A program made the position numbers and the translations under genes. A DNA stretch of 64,000 nucleotides from Saccharopolyspora thermophila (GTDB taxonomy: Bacteria; Actinomycetota; Actinomycetes; Mycobacteriales; Pseudonocardiaceae): assembly GCF_014646075.1 (NCBI RefSeq), contig NZ_BMMT01000013.1:115277-179276 (forward strand), given 5' to 3'. The notes beneath the pieces were generated by a model. That model was not told the DNA's origin, did not search any database, and worked only from the letters and a program-made list of their open reading frames with translations. This document shows, in pieces, positions 42,969-49,943 of this stretch (position 1 is the first letter of the stretch; every line of letters starts with the position of its first letter).

Positions 42969-44614
42969 AACCATTCCACGGCGGGCAGGTTCACGCGGTC
43001 GTCTCCAACCTGTCGAAGTCGGCGAACTCCTTGCAACAGCGCGAAAAGTCCTTCGTCGCTCCACGCCTCGTCGATGATCAGCTTGGCGACGAGATGATCG
43101 TCCATACTGGAGTAAAGGCGAAGTCCGGCTGACTCCCAGTTGGCCTCGACCTGCCCGCCGTACCGTGCCCAGAACTCCTCATCATCAATAACGACCAGGC
43201 ACGCGAACTCATAATTTCCGCTGACGAGATTCAGTCCGAAACCTGTGCACTCCATCCGCATGCGGGTGGGATCTTCCATGAGCCACCGCATCGGTTCGGA
43301 CAAACGGCCAGGATGTAGGGGAGCCGCCATGCGGGGAGTGTCGATCGTGTTATCGACCTCGCTCCGCCCGAACAATTCCTCTTCCATCTCGCGTAGCAAC
43401 GTTGTTCTCAATTGTGCGTCAGCGCCCACATCAGTCATCGGCTGGTGGAATCCTTTCGGGATCACCGCGAGCCGACGCGCAGCATTGAGCACATGACCGG
43501 ATCTTTGCTGGATCAGCAGTGCGTAGTCCCGTCCACCCCGGTATGGATCTGCGGGTCGGGCAACTGCACACAACGCGAGCACGCCTCCCGCGCACAATCG
43601 ACTGGAAAGATCGAGTACCGACGCAATGTTCGGCAGGTACGTGCCCCGCAGCGGCAGCACATCGTGGGGGAGTACTAGGGATGTTCCGCCAATCGCATCC
43701 ATCAATTCCTTTTCGAGCAAATCCATGGTCACGGCGTACTCGACGAACGAGGCGACACCCACAGAACCCGTGATCGCACCTTTGCTGACGTCGGCGCTCA
43801 AGAGGCGATAGAGCGGCACATTCGCGACTCGTACGCCAAGCGCAGCGGCTTCCGCGAGCCGATTCACGGCATGCTCCTCGCACACTGTGCTGGCACCTGG
43901 CGCGGTCCTCAACGTAAGCCGATCGCTGCCCTCGCCGAGCGGACACGCAAGATCCAGCCAGGTCGGCTGGGTGAGGATGCTTGTCCGGATCTCCCGATTT
44001 CCGCAGCGCGTGCGGTAAACGTCGTAGCCCGGCATACCGTCTCGGTAGTACGTCGACAGCGCATGCGCGATCTCGCTCCGCCGAACCCTGCCGCGCCGCG
44101 AGTGCAGATCGAGCAGATCATCAATGTCCAGCTTCCTCAGGCGGGCCATCACCTTTCGGCGAGCTGTGTCGGGGCTCCAGCCGACGTGTTCGTCCAGCCA
44201 AACGAATGACGTGGACATGTCGACGCGCGTTTCGGGCGTCTGCACAGCAGGAGAGGGTGGGATGCGGCGGCCTGCACCGAGGATGTTCGCCTGCCCGGGC
44301 TCAGTGGGTGACGAGCCGTCTTTCAACTGGTTGGGGACCGTGCCTCCGGATGTTGGCCCATCCGGCGGCAGAAGTAGCTCATTGATGCTGAGACCAAAGA
44401 TCCGTTCGAGCAACCGGGCGGTTGCAGCGCGGGGCTGACCAAGGGGCTGGCCGTTCGGCCCGCGCCCCGAGGCCAACCGCTGTAGGTGACGGACGCTGAG
44501 CGTTCCAGGTTCGTTGTGTTCGCGAGCGAAGCGCTCCACGTACTCGGCGAACTCCTGAAGCGTCTGACGCCGTTCCTTGATCTTCAGTTCGAGCACCGTG
44601 CGTGCCGTCTGCAT
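42965..44614 (-). CDS. HTH protein with large conserved C-terminal region including a Nudix-like box (paralogue B)
   Basis: A 549-residue paralogue of the + strand protein. The N-terminal 80 residues differ and look like an XRE-type HTH with a streptomycete-regulator flavour (LQEFAEYVERFAREHNEPGT, LSVRHLQRLASGRGPNGQPL). The C-terminal 430 residues match in order and length: GSVGVASFVEYAVTMDLLEK, LPLRGTYLPNIASVLDLSSR, PKGFHQPMTDVGADA, REMEEELFGRSEVDN, VVIDDEEFWARYGGQVEANW. No catalytic family could be named. ATG 44614 starts MQTARTVLELKIKE. One atgatttcag copy lies about 90 bp upstream. Confidence 0.75.
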   Translation of the reverse strand: MQTARTVLELKIKERRQTLQEFAEYVERFAREHNEPGTLSVRHLQRLASGRGPNGQPLGQPRAATARLLERIFGLSINELLLPPDGPTSGGTVPNQLKDGSSPTEPGQANILGAGRRIPPSPAVQTPETRVDMSTSFVWLDEHVGWSPDTARRKVMARLRKLDIDDLLDLHSRRGRVRRSEIAHALSTYYRDGMPGYDVYRTRCGNREIRTSILTQPTWLDLACPLGEGSDRLTLRTAPGASTVCEEHAVNRLAEAAALGVRVANVPLYRLLSADVSKGAITGSVGVASFVEYAVTMDLLEKELMDAIGGTSLVLPHDVLPLRGTYLPNIASVLDLSSRLCAGGVLALCAVARPADPYRGGRDYALLIQQRSGHVLNAARRLAVIPKGFHQPMTDVGADAQLRTTLLREMEEELFGRSEVDNTIDTPRMAAPLHPGRLSEPMRWLMEDPTRMRMECTGFGLNLVSGNYEFACLVVIDDEEFWARYGGQVEANWESAGLRLYSSMDDHLVAKLIIDEAWSDEGLFALLQGVRRLRQVGDDRVNLPAVEWF

Positions 44615-44703
44615 CGCTGTCTCCCGTCCGCGCTACGGGGGTCGCCTTATGTCGTCAGCAGGTCGTGTCCAGGTCGTTCCGCTGATCGAGCGCTGATGTA
44701 AAC

Positions 44704-44713
44704 ATGATTTCAG
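44704..44713 (+). promoter_or_regulatory. Third copy of the atgatttcag motif
   Basis: It lies between paralogue B (minus) and the small ORFs (plus), in a divergent promoter region, like the two copies at 40.36 kb. Confidence 0.45.
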
Positions 44714-44797
44714 TCTGACGCGAACCGCTCACGCGCGGTCACCCCAAGTCGTCCGGCGGCGTTGCGCCCGCGCCCCTCGACCGTCGCCGGACACGGA

Positions 44798-44842
44798 CCG
44801 CGGCCAGAGCCCGTGCCTTGGATGGCTCGGCTCTGGCCGCGG
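44798..44842. repeat. Perfect 14-bp inverted repeat ahead of the small-ORF operon
   Basis: ccgcggccagagcc and ggctctggccgcgg flank a 17-nt loop and end 23 nt before GTG 44866. This could be a regulator site, a 5' leader hairpin or a terminator. Confidence 0.6.
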
Positions 44843-44865
44843 CCCACCAGGATTGGAGATCACCC

Positions 44866-45333
44866 GTGGACGCATCGACGGAACAGATCAAGTGGTTCCA
44901 GTTCAAGCCGGGCGTCGTGGTCGACTCGCTGCGCGTCGCCCACTGCGCTGCGCCGACCAGCGAGGATGGCGAGGTCCAGGCGTGGTGTGGTCTGAAGTTC
45001 CATCCCTCGGATATCGAGGAAGCCGCTGACCCGACCAGTCCGCCGGACTCGGGCAAAGCTCCAGCGTGCGCGCCCTGCAGCGCCTGCTTGTTGAGACTCG
45101 CGGCGGCGACCGACGAGACGAGACAACCTGCGTCAACGAGCCCCGAGGACGGCAAGCTCGCGGTCGTTCTGCGCAAGGCGCAGTGGCTTCTCGACGACGC
45201 CGCCTACTACTTGCCCCAGGGACGTTGCAGTACAGAGGACCGCGAAATGCTCGCGAAGACGTTGGACCAGCTCGCCGCGCTGATCCGCGAGCAGGGCACG
45301 CAGAACCTCGTGATCGAGCAGTTCGGCGCATGA
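44866..45333 (+). CDS. Cys-containing hypothetical protein of the element
   Basis: A 155-residue protein. Cysteines fall in LRVAHCAAPTSEDG, AWCGLKFHPSD and PACAPCSACLLRL, suggesting a metal site. The C-terminal half is helical (LAVVLRKAQWLLDDAAYYLP, LAKTLDQLAALIREQG). GTG 44866 has a ggag site 7 nt upstream; the frame is open further back to 44818. It overlaps the next ORF in an ATGA. Function unknown. Confidence 0.65.
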   Translation: MDASTEQIKWFQFKPGVVVDSLRVAHCAAPTSEDGEVQAWCGLKFHPSDIEEAADPTSPPDSGKAPACAPCSACLLRLAAATDETRQPASTSPEDGKLAVVLRKAQWLLDDAAYYLPQGRCSTEDREMLAKTLDQLAALIREQGTQNLVIEQFGA

Positions 45334-45536
45334 CCGCGATCGCGGAACCGGTGAGTAGGCACAGCCTCAACCACGAACCTGGCGGCTACGTGACCGCCTG
45401 GAGCGGCGATCTGAACCCGGATCTGCCAACTCGCATTCTCCCGTTGGCCAAACTGAGCAGGCCCACGAACAGCGGGTTCTCGACACCTTCCGTCGAGATC
45501 CTGCAAGCGGTGCTTGAGGGACTTTGGCGGCTCTAG
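45330..45536 (+). CDS. 68-residue hypothetical protein
   Basis: The ATG overlaps the preceding stop by 4 nt, indicating coupling. The product starts MTAIAEPVSRHSLNHEPGGY and ends EILQAVLEGLWRL, with no recognised motif. Support comes only from overlap and element context. Confidence 0.5.
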   Translation: MTAIAEPVSRHSLNHEPGGYVTAWSGDLNPDLPTRILPLAKLSRPTNSGFSTPSVEILQAVLEGLWRL

Positions 45537-45657
45537 GCGAAGCAACCGACGCCCGCCGAGACTTCGGCCACGGCTCCGAGAATGTTCTGACACTTGCCGT
45601 GATGGTGACTGCGCCTCAGGCGGGCGTCACGAGTTTCCTCACGATGGGGGACGGTCG

Positions 45658-45969
45658 ATGTCTGCTGGCGTGTGCTTGGGATGCGGCAAGCCGCTACCGC
45701 CACGTTCGTCACGTGGACGGCGTGCGCGATACCACGGAGCAGCATGCAGACAACGCGCCCGCCGAGCCCGGCTCCAGTCTGGTCATGCATTCTCATGGGA
45801 GGCTATCGACCGTGTCGACACCGCAATGGTGGCCGTACGGCGAGCGTTAAGCAGCGGCACCGACCCGCGGCCAGCGATTCAAGATGTGCTGGCGGCCGTA
45901 ACCGACCTTGCGGAAGCCCACGGCATTGCGCGCCCGGCCAAGCGGCCTAAACCTAGATGGGACAGGTAG
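45658..45969 (+). CDS. Small zinc-binding protein of the element
   Basis: A 103-residue protein whose N-terminus reads CLGCGKPLPPRSSRGRRARY, then HGAACRQRARRAR, a Cx2C-x17-Hx3C pattern. It matches the chromosomal protein at 31004-31366, where the third ligand is Cys. A helical C-terminus follows (AIQDVLAAVTDLAEAHG). ATG 45658 follows a gggg-rich region. It may bind nucleic acid; function unknown. Confidence 0.6.
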   Translation: MSAGVCLGCGKPLPPRSSRGRRARYHGAACRQRARRARLQSGHAFSWEAIDRVDTAMVAVRRALSSGTDPRPAIQDVLAAVTDLAEAHGIARPAKRPKPRWDR

Positions 45970-46096
45970 CAGTGCCTCGAGCCGGTCACCACATGACCCG
46001 CCTTCGGGCGCTTTTCGGGCACACATGGGGACACGCAGGAGCACTTGTCCCGGGTGTGTACATGCCGACGTTTTTGCAGGTCACAAAGCTTTTTCG

Positions 46097-46140
46097 CCTG
46101 TCCCGCCGAGGTGTCCCGGGTGGGATTTCGGCGGGACAGG
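46097..46140. repeat. Inverted repeat near the right end of the element
   Basis: cctgtcccgccga and tcggcgggacagg, perfect 13 bp, separated by 18 nt. The interior contains another tcccggg. It lies 51 nt inside the attR palindrome and could be a terminator or an accessory recombination site. Confidence 0.6.
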
Positions 46141-46190
46141 CTGGACAGCGAACCCGCACCCGGCCTCAGCGAGCGTCGGGAAGGCGGAGG

Positions 46191-46240
46191 CGTGTGGTTA
46201 GTGTGCAACTCGCCCCTCGGACACGCGCGCTAACCACACG
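46191..46240. repeat. attP-like palindrome around attR
   Basis: cgtgtggttag (46191-46201) and ctaaccacacg (46230-46240) are perfect inverted repeats centred on the core repeat; over 16 nt per arm 14 match. Imperfect palindromes of about 50 bp are typical serine integrase attachment sites. Confidence 0.7.
46213..46226 (+). repeat. attR core: direct repeat at the right end
   Basis: cccctcggacacgc, identical to the tRNA-Leu copy at 34662-34675. It marks the right boundary of the integrative element. Confidence 0.85.
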
Positions 46241-47522
46241 CGGCGTGATCGTGGCCTCCACGATTACGCGCGTGTGGTCTGTACGTTAGGTGGAGGCCCA
46301 GGCTCTCGTAGAGGCAGCTCAGCTTCTCGGACTTGGCGTCCTTGAGTGCCGCGCCGACGTCCCCCAGTGAATCGATCATCGCGTGGATTTCGGCGTCGCT
46401 GAGCGTGTGCGCGACGGGGGTGTTGTCGAGCTCGGCTTGCGCGGCGGCTCGCTCGGCTTGGGCTGTGTTGATTGCTTCGATCAAGGCGGCGGGGTCCGCG
46501 CCCGCTTCGATGGCTGCTTGGAGCCGGTGCAACCGGGTGGTCGCCTCGGTCAGGCGCTTCTTCGCTGCCTCCTGCTGGCCTGCCTGGCGGTTGCCGTCGG
46601 CTTGTGAGCCGACGAGCGCTGCCACGGTCCGGTCGAGGTTTTCGCGGGTGAACAGGAGGCCGACCCAGCCGTTCAACGGCTCCAGCAGGTCGATCTCACG
46701 CAGGTTGACCGTCCGTGGGTGGTCCGCCAGTGCCTCCGATCCGGGAGCGAGCGTGCGGGCAAGGCACCGGTAGTAGATCTCGTGCTTGCGGATGACGGCT
46801 CCGTGCATCTTGCGTCCGCAGAGCCCGCAGCGCACGAGACCTCGAAACAGGTAGTTCCGCGATCCGGAACTGCGGGTGCGTTCCAGCTTGGCTCTTCTGC
46901 GGTTCCCGCCCGCCGATCGGGATCGGCGCATCAGTTGCGCCTGCGTGAAGGTCTCCACGTCCACGATCTCCGGGTGGGCCGGTCGGCGTGAGCGCACCAC
47001 GCGGTCGGCACTGGCTCGGCGGAATCGGATGACGTGTCCGGCGGCGACGTCGTCGGGGTCGAGGAGGGTTTCCTGACGGGTCCAGCGTCCGAAAAAGGCG
47101 TAGCCGGTGTAGCGGGGGTTTTCCAGGATCGATCGGATCGTGCTGGCCTGCCATCCGTCGGCGAGCCTGTGACGGTTCTGCTCTGGTCGACGAGCCGATG
47201 GGCAGGGGATGCGGTCGCGGTTGAGTCCGTTGGCGATGGCCCGGTCACCCTTGCCATTCAAATACTCTGCGAAGATGCGTCTCACCACCGCGGCCGATGC
47301 TTCGTCGATTTCCAGCACCCGCAGCCGGTAGCCCTCCGTCGCCTTGCGCGGGTTGGGGTGCGGCCCACCGTCGACGACGTTGTAGCCGTAAGGTGCCCGC
47401 CCACCCTGGTGGCGGCCTTCGTTGAGCACCTGGGCATCCATCGCCGCCCGCACGCGGGCTTGCACGTGCTGGCGCTCTGACTCACTCATGCCGCCGAGCA
47501 TGCTCATCAGCATCTTGTGTGA
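46230..47522 (-). pseudogene. Truncated serine recombinase (remnant of a second element)
   Basis: The readable 427 residues align throughout with the 34.7-36.4 kb recombinase from MLMSMLGGMSESERQHVQ onward: GGRAPYGYNVVDGGPHPNPR, a zinc ribbon (CGLCGRKM ... YYRCLA), and AEIHAMIDSLGDVGAALKDA. The N-terminal 160-odd residues with the catalytic Ser are missing. Nucleotide similarity to the intact gene stops at about 47520, exactly where cas7e sequence begins. Its stop (TAG, 46230-46232) is part of the att palindrome. It cannot be active on its own. It is the int-proximal end of an older element at the same tRNA site. Confidence 0.88.
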
Positions 47523-48014
47523 CCCGAAGAAGAAGCCGGAGCCGACATGATCGGCACCGTCGACTTCAACGCCGCGTGCTACGACCGCTACGCCAATCTC
47601 GCCCTCGGCCAGCTAGCCAAGAACCTTCGCGGTGACGAGGACCTGATCGCACGCACCGCTGGTGCATGGTTGCGCGCGTTCGTCAACGCCAATCCCAGCG
47701 GCAAGCAGAACTCCACGGCCGCACGTACCAAGCCCGAAACGCTGCTCACCGTGGTGCGTGACCACGGGGCATGGAACCTCGCCAACGCTTTCCTCCGTCC
47801 CGTGATCGGCGACGATCTCCTTGGCGAATCCACCAGGCGCATGCTGGACCACTTCTCCCGACTGCGCGGGTTCTACGGTGACGACGAGCTGCGCAAGGTC
47901 ATCGCTGCGGCCGCCACCAGCGAACTACCAGCACTTGAGGGCAGCGACACGGCTACCTCTCTAAATGAGCTGGTTGACCGCACCCTAGGAGCCGCCCTGG
48001 AGCAAGCCGCATGA
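47523..48014 (+). pseudogene. cas7e: Truncated cas7e (Cascade backbone subunit), C-terminal part
   Basis: From 47523 the frame reads PEEEAGADMIGTVDFNAACY and continues to AWLRAFVNANPSGKQNSTAA, the C-terminal part of Cas7e (CasC/Cse4), including the usual GTVxFN and PSGKQN stretches. Roughly the first 200 residues are missing; the sequence upstream belongs to the recombinase remnant. ATG 47547 could start a 155-residue fragment, but a functional crRNA-binding backbone is not expected. Its stop overlaps cas5e in an ATGA, the usual Cascade operon layout. Confidence 0.88.
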
Positions 48015-48748
48015 CCACGGCAACGCTGGCACTGCGCATCGACGCTCCACTGCAGTCTTGGGGCGTGCGCTCGAAGTTCATACACCGTGACACCGCCACC
48101 GAGCCCACGAAGTCCGGCATCGTCGGCCTGCTCGCCGCCGCTCGCGGCACTGACCGGGCTGACGCCGCCGGCATCGCCGAGCTCGCCGCACTCGAGATGG
48201 GTGTGCGGGTCGACCGCGAAGGTCTCGTCGAACGCGACTACCACGTCACCGAGAACGTTCCCAACACCCACGGCACCGGGCACCGCACCGTGGTCAGTGA
48301 ACGCTACTACCTTGCGGATGCGCTGTTCCTCGTCGCTCTGCACGGTCCGCGGGAACTCCTCACTGAGCTCGAGAGCGCCATCCTCCGTCCCCAGTGGCCG
48401 TTGTACTTCGGCCGCAAGGCGTTCGTCCCGGCCAGTCCCCTGCTCGAACCACCCCACCGACGAGAAACCTGCGGCACCGGACTGCTGAACGAACCTCTCG
48501 AGCAAGTCCTCGACACCCACCCCTGGCTCGAGCACCGGCCGGACCAACGCCAACAGGCCCGCTACAGCGACCGGCCTGTCCAGCTGCGCACCATCCATGA
48601 CGTACCGGCCTCAGATCCCGAGGCAGAGCTGCGGCACGACCACCCGATCTCGTTCGCCCACGGACAACGGCAGCACACCTCCCGTACGGTGCGCCACGGC
48701 CACGTCACCCTGACCGAGGCTCTGATCGGAGGCCACGCGTGTTCCTGA
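48011..48748 (+). CDS. cas5e: Type I-E Cascade subunit Cas5e
   Basis: A 245-residue Cas5e, which holds the 5' handle of the crRNA. It has the RAMP start LALRIDAPLQSWGVRSKFIH, the TEPTKSGIVGLLAAA motif, YHVTENVPNTHGTGHRTVVS and the glycine-rich SERYYLADALFLVALHG. The length is normal for the family and the frame is intact. With cas7e and cas6e broken and other Cascade genes absent it is probably an orphan. It overlaps both neighbours. Confidence 0.93.
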   Translation: MTTATLALRIDAPLQSWGVRSKFIHRDTATEPTKSGIVGLLAAARGTDRADAAGIAELAALEMGVRVDREGLVERDYHVTENVPNTHGTGHRTVVSERYYLADALFLVALHGPRELLTELESAILRPQWPLYFGRKAFVPASPLLEPPHRRETCGTGLLNEPLEQVLDTHPWLEHRPDQRQQARYSDRPVQLRTIHDVPASDPEAELRHDHPISFAHGQRQHTSRTVRHGHVTLTEALIGGHACS

Positions 48749-49486
48749 GCAAACTCCCGATCAACAGCAACTCGCGCGCTTTCCGCACCGACTGCGCCAA
48801 CGTCCACGACATGCACCGCACCGTCATGTCTGCCTTCCCTGCACTTCCCGCAGGCACCGCCGCTCGTCAGGAACACGGGATCCTCTGGCGCCTGGACACC
48901 ACGCCGCAGGGCTACACTTTACGTCCAGAGCAAACTTCATCCCGACTGGACCAGATTGCCCTACGGCTACCTCCGAGACCGCGCTCTAGTCCGCTGCCTG
49001 CAACCCGTACTCGCCGCCCTGCAACCTGGCCGACGCTTCGCTTTCCGCCTGCTTGGGAATCCGACCAAAGCCGCTTTCCCTGAATCCGGCTCCCTGCCGC
49101 CACGCGGACGCGGGCGCCGCGTGCCATTGCACGATCCAGACGAACAACTCGCGTGGCTCATCCGACAAGGCGAACGATGCGGCTTCACCCTTCCCGACGC
49201 AGGCGCCCACGGACCCGACGTCGCTCTCAGCGCCCCGCCCCCACTCACCGGCTACAAGACCGTCTCCGGATCGCGACGCCGCAAGATCACCATCAGCCCG
49301 GTCCGCTACGACGGCCACCTCACCGTCACCGACCCCACCGCCCTCGCCCACGCCCTGCAACACGGCATCGGCCGTGCCAAAGCCTACGGCTGCGGACTCT
49401 TCAGCCTCGCCCCACCGGCATCCATGCAACGAGCATCGCCTCACCCAACTGAGCCGCCGCCCCACACCTCAAGGTCCATTCCATAG
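48739..49486 (+). pseudogene. cas6e: Frameshifted cas6e (crRNA endonuclease)
   Basis: Cas6e cuts the pre-crRNA within each repeat. The first frame (from GTG 48739) gives MFLSKLPINSNSRAFRTDCA and VHDMHRTVMSAFP with the catalytic-region His, as far as about 48920 (GYTL). The homologous reading then continues in another frame from 48923: VQSKLHPDWTRLPYGYLRD, FRLLGNPTKAA, EEQLAW-like DPDEQLAWLIRQGERCGF and the C-terminal glycine loop GIGRAKAYGCGLFSL. The change equals one extra base or two missing near 48919-48923. This is either decay or a sequencing error. Confidence 0.88.
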
Positions 49487-49535
49487 ACGCACCCGCTGGT
49501 CTATACCAAATCTGGCTCGGTGCCAACGGAGTGAA

Positions 49536-49562
49536 GTAGGCCCCGCTTCGCGGGGAGAAAGT
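49536..49562. repeat. CRISPR-repeat-like hairpin (first)
   Basis: Contains ccccgc-ttc-gcgggg followed by agaaag, similar in shape to type I-E repeats (ccccgc...gcgggga). It is a single unit, 50 nt after cas6e. It could equally be a terminator. Confidence 0.3.
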
Positions 49563-49696
49563 CTGCGGCAACCTGCGGGCGGTGTTCACTGACCGCAACC
49601 ATGCAGCGATCAGAGACCACCACGACATGGCCTCACGCAGTTTCCCCCAATAACGCAAGAGGACCGTCAGGGCTGACCAAACCGCAGTTCACGAAG

Positions 49697-49725
49697 TATC
49701 GGCCCCGCACACGCGGGGATGGTTC
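49697..49725. repeat. CRISPR-repeat-like sequence (second)
   Basis: A 29-nt stretch with gccccgcacacgcggggatg, close to the usual actinobacterial type I-E repeat. The pair is 160 bp apart, not a multiple of the usual 61-bp period, and no third copy was found, so this is at most an array remnant. The rest of 49487-49943 shows no gene. Confidence 0.45.
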
Positions 49726-49943
49726 GCGGTCCGGGGTCGACGTAGGCGGCCAGCAATCGGCGCCAGTGCAGCCTTCAGGGCGTCCCAGTACTGCCGCTGG
49801 CTCGCGGCGAGTCCTCCCACACGCCGGATGGACGCCGAGCAAATCGACGTGGAGATTGCCCAGCCCGCCGACACGCACAGTCACCTGACTGGCTGCATGT
49901 CGGTGACGAGCCTGCACTCGCGTCGATTCCGCAGACCGGTCGG

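Larger units (their letters stand above)
34662..46226. mobile_element. Actinomycete integrative (and probably conjugative) element in tRNA-Leu
   Basis: The unit between the two 14-bp repeats encodes, from the left end on the minus strand: serine recombinase, a 54-residue ORF, an FtsK/TraB-like translocase, two SpdB-like membrane proteins, WhiB and an excisionase-like HTH protein. Then come an XRE regulator, a convergent pair of HTH/Nudix-like paralogues with a cupin, and three small ORFs. A single FtsK-type translocase as the whole transfer machine is the hallmark of actinomycete elements such as pSAM2. No replication initiator or relaxase was recognised. Most elements of this class use a tyrosine integrase, so the serine recombinase is less usual. 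Confidence 0.85.

Noticed and set aside
46230..47513. A functional second integrase starting at an internal Met (47513)
   Set aside because: The catalytic N-terminal domain with the nucleophilic Ser is absent and the similarity breakpoint coincides with cas7e sequence.
49536..49730. A CRISPR array
   Set aside because: Only two repeat-like units, not at array spacing and not identical; reported as remnants only.
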